DNA from: Phlegmacium glaucopus
Taxonomy: Eukaryota; Basidiomycota; Agaricomycetes; Agaricales; Cortinariaceae
DNA length: 64,000 nt
Assembly (NCBI GenBank): GCA_015039465.1
Contig: MU130573.1
Location: 232,642-296,641 of the forward strand
Reading direction: 5' to 3'
Made by a program: the position numbers and the translations under genes
The notes under the pieces: generated by a model
Seen by the model: only the letters and a program-made list of their open reading frames with translations
Database searches by the model: none
What the model was told of the DNA's origin: nothing
In this document: positions 34,353 through 45,225 of the stretch, piece by piece
Layout of the letters: the number at the start of each line of letters is the position of its first letter
How positions within the stretch are numbered: the first letter of the stretch is position 1

Positions 34353-35451
34353 CTATGATACGACGGTAGCCTGGGGAAAAAAAAGGGGATCAGCACCGCC
34401 TTTGATGATTCGGGAACCTTCCAATCAAAACAAAAAAATGCACCCGCCACTTACCTGCTGTAGCGCAACGTTAGTCTGCGCAAGTATCCTCCCATTGACT
34501 GACGTCCCAGTTTGGAGCGTGATCGATGTCTTTCCGAGAACCACGCCTTCGAGATGCGAGCCCACGCCGAGTGTTACAGCGCCGGATACTACCCAGACAA
34601 TGTTCGATGCCTTGGCGCCTCCGAGAAGGATCGTCTGCACTCCTGTCGAGAGGCCAAAGGTGCCTGCAATTTGGAATATCCAAGCTATCACGTGTCGAAA
34701 TTAATGAGTTTTGATGATTGATTAATGGATTGCAAAAAGCACATACTATCCGTAGCGCTCCCAACAATAGTAAAAGCGCTTGCCGCTTTAACCGAGCTTG
34801 ACCATTTGTACAATCCCGGCACCAAAATCAGTCCGCCAATGTTACCTATAATTAATCAAATAAAAATCAATAAAAAGTATCATCAGTATATTTTAAAAAC
34901 ATAAACCGACATAAGTAAACCAAAGAAACCAAGAAACTCACCACTAAGGAGGTTCACGAAATTCGGATTCACCCTCCCACTGGCGTCAGTAAAGGCAGTC
35001 TGCATGTCCGAGATGGCAGTAGTGAGCTGCGAAGGCGTCGGCGATGTATACGACGCAGCGAACAACTTCCCGACGACCTGCAACGACGTGGAGAATGTCC
35101 CGCTTGCGTCTAGCGTGAGGGAGAAACCCGTCAAGCCCGTCGAGGAGATGGGGCTCACCCCGATGTTCCCTGCTGCATTATGGCACCATCATCAGATAAT
35201 GGAATATTTAAATGTTTGCCTAGTACTTACTGATCGAGGAAAACGGGACAGTCGATACACCTGACTGGGCGAGGATGGCGTAGTTGCCTGCGGTGCGCAG
35301 GTTGACTGGAGTAGGACCAAGAAGAGCAAATGCGCTGTTGGCGATAGCCTGGCAGGCAGAAATTAGTATTTTAATATTGTCCAAATAAGCGAACGCATGT
35401 ACACACCAACAGACCAAGAGTAAGCGCGGCAAAGTTGATGTTGGATCGCAT
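34353..35451 (-). CDS. secreted ice-binding protein (DUF3494), copy 2
   Basis: Six exons with the same boundaries as copy 1 (35451-35407, 35348-35231, 35172-34942, 34845-34747, 34684-34455, 34370-34353) give 246 aa. The signal peptide has ALTLGLL in place of ALALGLL. The mature protein has ILAQSGVST, PISSTGLTGFSLTL, YTSPTPSQLTT, WIFQIAGTFGLSTGV, LGGAKASNIVWVVSG and LAQTNVALQQ. It lies in direct orientation with copy 1, in the spacer between the inverted arms. The TATA-like box seen in the other copies has lost its first T. Complete and apparently functional. Confidence 0.92.
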
Positions 35452-36400
35452 ATTTTATGGTTCACTCGAGTTGACTTTTCAAGGGCTAGTAAAAGAAAGG
35501 AGAAGAGCAACTGAAGAACACCTAACTGACGAACTTTGAAGTGCTTAAATTCCTTTCAAATTCAAGATAGCGTCATAGCGTTTATGACGCATGGGTACCC
35601 GAGGTTCTGGTTCTAACAGTGTATGGCATCGAAAAAGGCACCATATTCTATGCTTCTATATGTTTTTCTCTCCGTGTGTGACAAGAGGTCTATTCATTAA
35701 CCACGTAAGGCACCCGACCTCCGAGTCGAGGTGCCTAAATGCCTTTAAATGCGCCATACATATTTCTACGCTTCTATAGCGTCATAGTCGTTTAAGGCAT
35801 CGAAAAAAGCTCCATGATTACATGGTTATACATTTTTCTCTGTGTGCGTGACAAGCGGGTCTGTTCATTAACTTCCACATAAGGCACCAATGCCTTTAAA
35901 TGTACCCTGCTTCTATGTTTTTCTCCGCATGAGTGACATCCGTGTTCATTAACGTCCATGTAAGGTGTTCTCGGAGTCAAAGTTTAGTACTTACCGGAAA
36001 CCATGCCATCCGATCCGTTCATGATGGTGATTCCAGTCCTCATTCACGGAATTTGGATATAAAGGCATTCGTCGTTGACAGTGATGGATAAAGAGAGAGA
36101 GATGATTGCAGTATGCAGATCAGGTCCGACGAAGCGAAAACTGTTTTACTATTAGTCTTGACAATGACAGTCCAAGTTGACAGACTTCACTCTATGCGAG
36201 CTTGTTTGTCAAATAGATCGGATCATAGAATAAGGCCAGGCATCGACCATCGTCATAGCTGGAGTGACAACGATATAATTTGTGAGAAGAGGAATGGTAT
36301 CCATTTTTGGGTTCAACTTACAGTAGAGATGTCCCTGCGAAGGCGTTCAGGTGAAGAGGTATAGCGGTAAACGATGAAAATTACTTTCTGATGCCTTTCT

Positions 36401-36425
36401 TCAATCTCCGCCTCCTGAGATTGAA
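36401..36425. repeat. palindrome copy 2 at duplication boundary
   Basis: TCAATCTCCGCCTCC followed by TGAGATTGAA, one mismatch from a perfect inverted repeat; see 33,701-33,726. Confidence 0.6.
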
Positions 36426-36478
36426 CTTGCAACCAACTTGAACCGTCTGTTCTTGAGAGTAAGCTTTGAATTTGAACG

Positions 36479-36885
36479 TTGGACGTTCACATCCTTCTGG
36501 ATTATGACTATGCTTCTTTTTGTAGCCAAGGCACTCGATCGTTCATCGATAGCTCAGCACCCAGGCTGAATTTGCCAGGTCTGTCAAGTTCTTCATCGTC
36601 ACCAACTTACTATGGTGCCGATTACAAGAGAGTAAAGTGCACATCGCGTGTCGATCTTAGGGCCAATCTGGGTTGAACAAAGATCAACGCCGGTCAGCAT
36701 TATTTCGTTTGTCCATACAATACACTCATGTCATTTTTCGGCGTCTGGAGGAGGCGAACTTCAAGATTGGTATGCAGATGACGATGATGGTGGTGACATG
36801 CCAGTTGTCGATCCACGGTCACGTACATTCATTTTCTCGCCCATCCTTCTTTCATGAGCAAGTGATTGCTAGTGAGTTGGGCTAA
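36479..36885 (+). other. coding-like fragment inside the inverted repeat
   Basis: Overlapping frames (MDVHILLDYDYASFCSQG..., and a second frame LNKDQRRSALFRLSIQYTHV...) have a mirrored counterpart at 33,243-33,636 on the minus strand. Part of the duplicated block. It may be an exon of a duplicated gene, but I could not build a full model and recognise no domain. Confidence 0.3.
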
Positions 36886-37444
36886 CGCAGAGTTAATAGA
36901 GCTGTAAGAAGAAAGGAGGTATTTCGAGAGCCTGAAATGAATCCGAGGGAGCATTGTCAAAGAGGTCGACTCATGGTATTCGCATATCTTTGAGCACCTC
37001 TTTACATTTTTACTCCGTTTCAGTCGGATTCGCCGCCTCCATTGAAGTTTAACCGTTCACCAATTTGAAGAAATCGCGCACAGCCCGATTTAGCGCATTA
37101 TAATAAACATGAAACTTCCATATTCGGGCAACTAACTCTGTCATGCACGCGGAGAAAAATGTATAAGCATAGAGTTATGGAGCTTTTTTCGATGCCTTAT
37201 GTAAATGCTATGCCTTTGAACGCGCCATACATAACTCCACGCTTCTATACCGTCATTTAAGCACCTCGAGGTGGGTGCCTCACGTGGAAGTTAGTGAATA
37301 GACCTCTTGTCACACACGGGGACTCGGAGAAAAACATTGAAGCATAGAATTATGGTGCGTTTTTCAATGCCATACACTGTTAGAACCAGAACCTCGGGTA
37401 CCCATGCGTCATAAACGCTATGACGCTCTCTTAAATTTTGAAGG

Positions 37445-37452
37445 TATTTAAG
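37445..37452 (+). promoter_or_regulatory. TATA-like box of ice-binding gene 3
   Basis: TATTTAAG, about 90 bp upstream of the start codon, in the same context (AAGG_CACTTCGAAATTCGTC) as copy 1. Confidence 0.5.
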
Positions 37453-37541
37453 CACTTCGAAATTCGTCAGTTAGGTGTTCAGTTTCTCATCTCCTTTCTT
37501 TTACTAGCCCTTGAAAAATCAACTCAAGTGAACCATAAAAT

Positions 37542-38639
37542 ATGCGATCCAACATCAACTTTGCCGTGCTTGCTCTTGGTCTGTTGGTGTGTACATGCGT
37601 TCGCCTATTTGGACAATGTTAAATACTAATTTCTGCCTGCCAGGCTATCGCCAACACCGCATTTGCTGCTGGCCCCACTTCAGTCAACCTGCGTACTGCA
37701 GGCAACTTCGCCATTCTCGCCCAGTCAGGTGTATCGACTGTCCCGTCTTCCTCGATCAGTGAGTACTAGTAATTACAGGACAAACATTTAAATATTCCGT
37801 TATCTGATGATGGCGCCATAATGCAGCGGGGGACATCGGGGTGAGCCCCGTCTCCTCGACCGCCTTGACGGGCTTTTCCCTCACGCTAGACCCAAGCGGG
37901 ACCTTCTCCACGTCGCCGCAGGTCACCGGGAAGCTGTTCGCTGCGTCGTATACATCGCCGACGCCTTCGCAGCTCACTACTGCCATCTCGGACATGCAGA
38001 CTGCCTTTACTGACGCCAGTGGGAGGGTGAATCCGAATTTCGTGAACCTCCTTAGTGGTGAGTTTCTTGGTTTCTTTGGTTTACTTATGTCGGTTTATGT
38101 TTTTAAAATATACTGATGATACTTTTTATTGATTTTTATTTGATTAATTATAGGTAACATTGGCGGACTGATTTTGGTGCCGGGATTGTACAAATGGTCA
38201 AGCTCGGTTAGTGCGGCAAGCGGTTTTACTATTTCTGGGAGCGCTACGGATAGTATGTGCTTTTACAATCATCATCAAAACTCAATAATAATTTTGACAC
38301 CTGATAGCTTGGATATTCCAAATTGCAGGCACCCTCGGCCTCGCGAACGGAGTGCAGACGACCCTTCTCGGAGGCGCCAAGGCATCGAACATTATCTGGG
38401 TAGTATCCAATGATGTGACACTCGGCGTGGGCTCGCATCTCGAAGGCGTGGTTCTCGGAAAGACAGCGATCACACTCGAAACTGGGACGTCAGTTAATGG
38501 GAGATTACTTTCACAGACTAATGTTGCGCTGCAGCAGGTAAGTGGCGGATCCATTTTTTTGTTTTGATGGGAAGGTTCCCGAATCATCCAAAGGCGATGC
38601 TGATTGTTTTCCTTTTTTCAGGCTACCGTCGTATCCTAG
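37542..38639 (+). CDS. secreted ice-binding protein (DUF3494), copy 3
   Basis: Six exons (37542-37586, 37644-37758, 37827-38057, 38154-38252, 38308-38537, 38622-38639) give 245 aa, one residue shorter than the other copies in exon 2 (AFAAGPTSVNLRTAGNFAIL). It is the most divergent copy: GDIGVSPVSSTALTGFSLTL, TSPQVTGKLFAASYTSPTP, GTLGLANGVQTTLLGGAKAS, NIIWVVSNDVTLGVG and NGRLLSQTNVALQQ. The signal peptide (MRSNINFAVLALGLL, AIANTAFA) is kept. Opposite orientation to copies 1 and 2. All splice sites and the stop are intact. Confidence 0.92.
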
Positions 38640-39230
38640 ATGATACATATCTAAAATACGATGAAGCAGGAAATCGGAAGATGATCGACAATGATTGTAC
38701 TTTTATTTCGGTGACTGCTATTCTCTTTTTCTTCTAGTTGTCCGTGCTGGTAAATGTACTAAACAAATAAATGTTCGTTCTTAATGAAATTGAATAATCA
38801 TGACAATTTTGTTTTTATTAACCTACGTTAGAATAAGTGTGTGAGGCGATCGTGAAGGGGAGAGGGCCACTTCACAGGCTCTCTGAAATCTAGATCGTCA
38901 TTCTGCGCTCATAGTGACAGACTGGATACAGGTTAGTGAAGCTGGTGATCTTGACGAGCGTACAACCTGGGTAGTCACCATTATTCAATATTGGTCTCAT
39001 ACAATTTCGTTTGTTGACGCCTCCACTACAAGTCTACAAGCTTTACTACAGCAATTCCGAGAGAACTATTTGAAAATTGTGAAATCAGTTGCCGATCGCT
39101 GTGAGCGACACTGTCAAATACGTACGACCTGGAACTTTAGGAGCTGGGGGAAAGAAATGTATCATCAGTGAATTAAAGTGCATTCATTTGTGAATGCGAC
39201 TGTCCAATTCTTACGGGTTTCATGACGCCT

Positions 39231-39256
39231 TTCAATCTCCGCCTCCGGAGATTGAA
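39231..39256. repeat. palindrome copy 3 at duplication boundary
   Basis: TTCAATCTCC GCCTCC GGAGATTGAA, a perfect 10-bp inverted repeat with a 6-nt centre, just outside the right inverted arm; see 33,701-33,726. Confidence 0.7.
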
Positions 39257-39349
39257 CTTGCAATCTCACGATAGTATATTTTTCATTGTAAATTACCACG
39301 GTGTTCAAGAACAGAGCAACAAAAAAATGTGGTCATTCTGAAAGGTAGA

Positions 39350-39488
39350 AAATTACAACATTAATTGTAGGAATCAATTCCTATGATTACTGTAGATATT
39401 TACAATAGAAATCAATGTAATTTTCAAGAAAAAAAATTACAATGTTATTTGTAGGAATCAATTCCAATGGTTACTGTAGATATTTACA
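39350..39488. repeat. two-copy direct repeat, period about 90 bp
   Basis: ATT(G)GTAGGAATCAATTCC(T/A)ATG(A/G)TTACTGTAGATATTTACAA occurs twice, starting near 39,365 and 39,450. AT-rich; no coding potential. Confidence 0.55.
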
Positions 39489-39489
39489 A

Positions 39490-39656
39490 CATCAGGAAAA
39501 ACACTTTGGCTCTAAGAGTCTCTCAGAGCAACCTCAAAAATTTAAGTGTACAAATCATTAAAAAATGCATTTGAAACATATTTATTTTTTTGAGGTTGGT
39601 CTGAGAGACTCCCAGAGTAGCTAGAGTGTCTTAGAGCTAAAGTGTTTTTCCTGATG
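39490..39656. mobile_element. 167-bp hairpin element with CATCAGG ends
   Basis: Starts CATCAGGAAAAACACTTT and ends with its complement AAAGTGTTTTTCCTGATG. Pairing continues through GGCTCTAAGA and GAGTCTCTCAGA. No clear target duplication. Two more elements with CATCAG/CTGATG ends lie at 46.8-47.4 kb. Confidence 0.65.
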
Positions 39657-40469
39657 TATCCAAGGACACCTCAGGACAACCTAGGACAGCATAGATAAAA
39701 TTTTGAGTGTCACACATTTGCTCAGGACACCTTTAGTGTATCCTGGTGCATTGACCATCTGGATTCAATCACATCAGGAGGCCCTGGGAGTCCTTTAGAA
39801 TTTATGATTTTTGCTAGACAATATTCAACTGCCACGTCCAGGAATGTATTTTGCAATTTTCTCAATAAGGAGAGCTGCTATTAATATAATTTAAACATAT
39901 TCACCTAAAACAATTCTCTACCATCTTTAAAAAATTTCCTATTTTGGAATTTTATGTAATCTACCCTGACCCATATGCTCGAAATCATGCTTATCTGTGA
40001 TCATGTGACCAATGGTCTGTGTGCCATCCAAAAGATATATAAACTAGGGGTCGACTTCGTCGACTCACCCCTTGCTGAGCTACCTAGTAGATTTAGTATT
40101 GATACATTGTTTTTCACCCATAATCAACACTCAGATGTATCTGTTTCTTTCAAAAAGATGAATTTTGGAAATATATTAATAGCAAAGTGATACATAAAAA
40201 TACATGAGATCAAGCTATCAGTGAATGCGATCATGAAACAATGGGTTTTTTTCTGTGAGATTGTAAGTAAAAACCAGGCAACTAATTGTTCTGTTTTTTC
40301 TTCTTTTAATGGGACTATCAGAGACCGCTGATTCACCTTCAGTGCAGTAGGGTCTTCATCTTCATTGACCACTCTTTTTTTGCCATCTGCCTTTGACAAT
40401 GGCTGGGGGCATGGGCTCTTCTCGTTTTGAATGGCTCGATCCTGCGTTAACATTGGCATGTCACATTTG
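39657..40469. other. AT-rich region, no gene recognised
   Basis: Starts with several AGGACA(C/A)C-like motifs resembling those inside the element at 46,829. Otherwise unremarkable short frames. Confidence 0.35.
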
Positions 40470-40800
40470 AGGGGGTGAGTAAGGGTATCATACCCATTTT
40501 GCCGTCAATGGTTGGGTTTAGGGTGGAAGTCGAAGGAGAATGACTCAAGTTGGAGCGAAGGCAAATTGTGATAGTGCCTGGATATGCATTCACGGATTAT
40601 AAGGCACAAGGTCAAACAATGGAGTGCGTTATTGTGGACATTTTGAAACCTCCATCTGGAAGGTGATCGCCATTCAGCGTATATGTTGCCCTGTCAAGAA
40701 GCAGGGGGCGGAGGACAATCTGTATTCTGAGAGATTTTGACCCAGCATTGTTCATGCACCATCCTTCTGAAGATCTGAAAGTAGACATGGCGAGGCTGGA
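40470..40800 (+). pseudogene. Helitron helicase C-terminal remnant
   Basis: One frame reads IVIVPGYAFTDYKAQGQTME, then CVIVDILKPPSGR, a TGA, then SPFSVYVALSRSRGRRTICI, LRDFDPALFMHHPSEDLK and a stop. This is the last part of the Pif1-like helicase (motifs V and VI: TDYKAQGQT and VYVALSRSRG) of a Helitron Rep-helicase. Upstream, GIIPILPSMVGFRVEVEGE continues the match up to another TGA. Nothing of the Rep domain is visible, so this is a truncated, dead fragment. Confidence 0.75.
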
Positions 40801-40985
40801 ATGATTGAATGAGAAACTCAAGGTGGGTGATGATTGAGATGAATGATAAATGAAGTTGTAATGGACTGTGAAACTCTAGCAAATAAGAATGGGGACATAT
40901 TCAATAATTTAAGTATGAACCAATCATTCCACCCCCTTTCTTTTGCTTTCCTCCCTTTTTCTTTGGTTGATGGTGAATAGCTAGC

Positions 40986-41562
40986 TGTTACATTCCGTTA
41001 CATGTGACTCCGGTCCAGCTCTGTTGGAGTTGTCTCCAGTAGTCTGTACTCCGTTCCAGTACTTGCCCTTGTATCTGGATCTACTCTTCTTTCATCCAAC
41101 TCCGAGACTTCTCCGTATCATTCCGGCTCTTCCGATGATACTCCAAACCCATTACCACATCTTCGCCATAACAACTATTTCTTTGTCATCACTTTCCCAT
41201 TATCAGTCAGCACACCCACTATGGATTATTCACCCAAGAATGCAGGACTTTCCAGGAGCAGAATGCAGCACTTTATATTTATCCTTTATATTTTGGTTGC
41301 TATTCCTTTTATTATTATTTAAGTACTCAAAACTTGTATGTTTTCCTCAGTTTGAATATCAACTTAGTTTCCTCCTCCTATTCTTCCTCTAAGGTTTCTG
41401 CAACTTCCGGTTCCACTCTGTTCCGTTCTTACTCCGAAATTAGGACATGAAGGTTTAGGGTAGCACAGCACATACACTGAGGCTAGAGTCCTTTTCTGTT
41501 CCGTGGTTCCATTCTGATCAAACTCCATCTGATACTCTGGAATAGAGTTTACGAACTTAACA
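40986..41562. mobile_element. LTR-like repeat 1 (solo LTR)
   Basis: Starts TGTTACATTCCGTTACATG and ends CGAACTTAACA, so TG...CA ends. About 577 bp, rich in TCCG/TTCCG motifs, with TTTATATTTATCC as a possible TATA region. A second copy, split by a Harbinger element, spans 41,661-45,220. The flanks (CTAGC and GCAAG) do not form a perfect 5-bp duplication. Contains no coding region. Confidence 0.65.
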
Positions 41563-41817
41563 GCAAGACATGTCACAAATTTTCAATTACCTGTATTCAA
41601 TAAGTTTATGGAATCTTGTTAGGAAGAAGTAACGCACCAAGGTGAGGCATTCAATCAGCCTGTTAGGGTCTGTCCAGCTACGAAAATGCGGGCGCATTTT
41701 CATTTTGATGGCAGCTGGCTTATTCCCACCACCCAAATATGGAAGGCACCTGATCATCTGCATGTCACGCTGATTATCTTTGATCAGTGGCTCCTTGTCT
41801 CATTCCCTGTCGATCTT

Positions 41818-43072
41818 ATGCCTCGAGCGTCCGATCTACGTCAACGGCAGCTTATAGTAGCTGCTGCATATATAGTAAATGTTGTTGGAGTTGCCGCTAC
41901 CCTCTACGCCTCTCCTTTGTACTGGAAACAGGCATACCATACCTCAGTATTAACCGGAGCAGCATGGGTGAAAGAATTAATTAATGGACACCATGATCGC
42001 ATGTGGACTGAACTCGGGGTTGGTGTACATGTCTTCTTAGCACTTGTACATGAACTTCGGGTTGTTTCTGGGTTGGGGGACTCTCGCCACATAGGGTTGG
42101 ATGAGCAGGTAGCAATCTTCTTGTACATGTGTGTTACTGGCCTATCAATTAGGCATGTTGCAGAGAGATTTCAACGGTCAAATGACACAATTTCCAAGTG
42201 AGCTGCACTAGCTATGTTGTATACTATGGCTGCTTATGAGGAACTTGTAGATACTTTCGTAAAATCCTCAATGCTGTATCTTCAGGACCATTTTACAACA
42301 AACATGTTCACCTCCCAGGTGTGAATGACCTTACACCAGAACATATACGCCACAGCTCCAAATTTTACCCTTTCTTCAAGCATGCCATTGGAGCAATGGA
42401 TGGAACTCATATCAACTGCAACCCTTCAGCAGAAGATCGGCATGCAGCACGCAATCGCAAAGGCGGTGTCTCTCAAAATTGCCTAGCCTGTGTTTCCTTT
42501 TCCATGCGGTTTCTGTATTTCCTCAGCGGCTGGGAAGGCTCCGCTGCTGATGCTACAATGTATGCTTCCTCAAGATTGGTTGATCTCATGATTCCCGCAG
42601 GAAAGTACTACCTTGCGGATGCGGGATTTGGGATCTGTGATTCTTTGCTTGTCCCCTACCGTGGTGTCCGTTATCACCTTGCAGAGTGGGGCCGGTCACA
42701 GCTTCGGTATGTGATATTTTTCTATGATTTAGAATTAGTCTACAGCAAACACTTTCTCATTTTATTTGTAGACCAGCAAACAAAGAAGAGCTGTATAATC
42801 TACGGCACTCGTCAGCCCGAAATGTTGTTGAGAGGGTGTTTGGTGTTCTGAAAAAACGCTGGAACATCCTTACCCGAGCACCACAGTTTTCGATGGCAAT
42901 CCAAGCCCAAATTCCTCCTGGACTAGCAGCAACGCACAATTTTATCATGGACAATGATCCCCATGATATTGATAACTACCTGACAGGTAATCTTGAAGAT
43001 GACCATGATCCGAATCCTGGTGTGGTAGTGGAAAATGAGTTCGGAACCTTGGCCAGTGGGTCAGTGTCATGA
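41818..43072 (+). CDS. Harbinger transposase (HARBI1-like DDE nuclease)
   Basis: Three exons (41818-42197, 42251-42706, 42772-43072) give 378 aa. The N-terminus has a helical DNA-binding region (LDEQVAIFLYMCVTGLSIRH then VAERFQRSNDTISK, a helix-turn-helix). The nuclease follows: FKHAIGAMDGTHINC (first Asp), GWEGSAADATMYAS (second Asp box), KYYLADAGFG, and the Glu box NVVERVFGVLKKRWNIL. These match the DDE_Tnp_4 pattern of PIF/Harbinger. No stop or frameshift is seen. With the Myb-like partner on the other strand it would bind the element ends and cut at TTA/TAA targets. Confidence 0.88.
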
Positions 43073-43368
43073 GCAGAGAAGGACAGAGCGACATTAAATC
43101 GTGATGAAATCGCACAGGCAATGTGGGATGACTACCAATTGAGACGACGACTAGCAGCGAGATAAAGTGACAGTAATAAAAGAGAGTAAGTAGTGTAAAT
43201 GATCGTGTAGTAAAAAAGAATGTAATGTAACAATACTTGGGCAACCCGATGACAGAATAAAGTGGTTCATAAAACAGCTACGTTAACACTGAGATTGTCA
43301 AGCTGAATCTGAACCCAATCCCTACAAACATCAGCCTCTGTGATGGCAAGATAAACATCAGCAGCGCT

Positions 43369-44303
43369 CTAGTCCGACTTCAGAAAGTCAATGAGGACAG
43401 CACATTGCCTCGATGTCAGCCAACCCTTCTCCAGTTGAAGGATAGTCGCAATAGCCTTCGCACGTCGGACTGGAGTTGGTGTGATGCCAGTCGAAGGAGG
43501 CGCAAATGCACCAGCAAAGGTCGCATTAAAGTTACCAAGCGATTCCGCCATGCTCATGAGTGCATTGGCCCCGTTGGAAGCCCGAGCACGTTTCACAGCA
43601 GGTCTTGTTGGTGTGGCAGGCTCTCGTCATCATTTACTACCAGAACTAGATGAAGGGGTGATCTACGAAGGGGTTTCCGGTAAATAAGGCTGGAGAATGA
43701 AGGTTAGGATCAATGACGCACCTCTTCAGCATCTGAGGTCTCGTTAGACTGCTCTTCACCATTGGAACCATCATCAGAATCGATTGAAGAAGGGGCAGCA
43801 GCAGCTGGCAGAGGAGGAGGAGCAGTTGTGGCATGGTAAACGTTGGCGCCAGCAACAGTTGCGGGCATGAGTGTCTCCATCTTGCGGAAGTACGGCCAAC
43901 CTTTGTTCCGAAATGGCTTGGCTTCGGGGTGAACCTTGACATAGTCGTCCCAGGAAGATGCAGTGTGAACGTCGATACTGGCCCCAGTCTCATCATTCCA
44001 AGACCATCCTGAGATGGACTGAATTACACGAATTACACGAAAAAGCTTGCGAAACTGGGAAAAGTTAACAGCAGGGTAGAGAGTGTGTAGATGAGAAGAA
44101 TAGCTCACAGCACAGTACTTGTTTCCACATGATTTCGCATTCTTCGGAGCTCCACGTTCGAGCAAGGGAGCAAGGTGTTTGGCTGCCTTCTGGAAGGTTG
44201 TTGCCTTGAAATTCGTGCCATCGCCAGCCTCTGCTCTGTGATCAATAAGAAAATTGATGAGAGAGAGCTCTTCCGGGGCAGTCCAGTATGCTGAAGGGGC
44301 CAT
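43369..44303 (-). pseudogene. Harbinger Myb/SANT-like accessory gene, probably damaged
   Basis: Starts MAPSAYWTAPEELSLINFLI, DHRAEAGDGTNFKATTFQK (trihelix/Myb-like module), NAKSCGNKYCA, an intron, then FRKLFRVIRVIQSISGWSWN, ASSWDDYVKVHPEAKPFRNK and a Ser/Asp/Glu-rich region ending SDAEE. The expected continuation after the next intron (ITPSSSSGSK...REPATPTRPAVKRARASNGA, then the helical tail LEKGWLTSRQCAVLIDFLKS) is interrupted by two consecutive TGA codons near 43,629-43,634. Without another splice the protein would stop at GSK. The accessory protein normally helps nuclear import and target binding of the transposase. Confidence 0.7.
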
Positions 44304-45225
44304 TTTATCAGTCAACAACGATGAAGATGAGGGGGAAAGATGGGAAAGATAACGAAGAAAAACAAAACAAGGCAGTTTAAAAGAATGTTGACACGCACAT
44401 TTAATGACTTGAAAAGAGCCATCTGCATGTTATCCTGTGTCTCTATTACAGGTCTGTGTTAAAACTAGCCGATATGAACAATGCACGGTGAGGAAACGAG
44501 GACGATGAAGCAAGAACAAGATAATCAGCAGCCAATCAAGCAAGGGTGACGATCTGTGACAGAGTTCCATATTTGGGTGGTGGGAATAAGCCAGCTGCCA
44601 TCAAAATAAAAATGCGCCCACATTTTCGTAGCCGGACAGACCCTTACATTCCGTTATACGTTACTCCGGTCCGGCTCCGTCGGAGCTGTTTCCAGTAGTC
44701 CGTACTCCGTACAGTGCCTTCCCTTATATCCCGAACTACTCTCCCTATGTTCAACTCCGAGACTTCTCCGTGTCATTCCGGTTCCTCCATCCATACTCCA
44801 AACCCGTTATCACTTCTTCGCCACTACCATTATTCTTTGTCATCATCTTTCCCATCATCAGTCAGCACACCAGCCATGGATTATTCACCCTAGAATGCAG
44901 GACCTTTTCCGGGAGCAGAACGCAGCACTTATATTTATATTTTATATTTCGGTTGCAATTCCTTTTATATTTAAAGTACTTGAACTTGTATGTTTTCCCT
45001 TAGTTCGAATATCAACTTTGTTTCCTCCTCTTGTTCGTCCTCTAAGTCACTGAGGTCTTCCGCCTTATTACTTCTTCTTCCGTTCCGAAATCAGGACACC
45101 TTAGGAGCTGGGCGGCACAGCACACACGCTGAGGCCAATGTCCTTTCCGCTTACTGTTCCGGTTCCGTTCCGTCCGTTCCGGAGTAGCTCCGACGTGACT
45201 ACCTTGTTTTAAACTTAACACAGCC

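Larger units (their letters stand above)
36360..39095. repeat. right arm of large inverted repeat carrying ice-binding gene 3
   Basis: Reverse-oriented counterpart of about 30,705-33,745. Examples of matching segments: GGAGGCGAACTTCAAGATTGG at 36,750 against the complement at 33,365, and the gene flanks ending in AGTAGTCACC-type sequence at 38,975. Boundaries are approximate. Confidence 0.7.
41666..44643. mobile_element. PIF/Harbinger transposon with TTA target duplication
   Basis: 2,978 bp. Inverted ends start GGGTCTGTCC(A/G)GCTACGAAAATG and extend for over 80 bp (including GATGGCAGCTGGCTTATTCC). TTA flanks both ends (41,663-41,665 and 44,644-44,646), the expected 3-bp target for this superfamily. 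It carries the usual two genes, a DDE transposase on + and a Myb/SANT-like protein on -, in convergent order. Confidence 0.88.
41656..45225. mobile_element. solo LTR 2 with 5-bp target duplication, split by a Harbinger element
   Basis: The LTR starts TG at 41,661, is interrupted after TGTTA by the Harbinger element, resumes at 44,647 (CATTCCGTTATACG) and ends AACTTAACA at 45,220. CAGCC flanks it on both sides (41,656-41,660 and 45,221-45,225). Without the insert it is 579 bp, the same length as LTR 1. A solo LTR left by recombination of a retrotransposon, no internal genes. Confidence 0.75.

Noticed and set aside
40986..45220. Two LTR-like repeats with only about 100 bp between them (before the Harbinger insertion), resembling a miniature LTR retrotransposon
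   Set aside because: The second copy has its own perfect CAGCC duplication, so it is an independent solo LTR rather than the 3' end of a two-LTR element.
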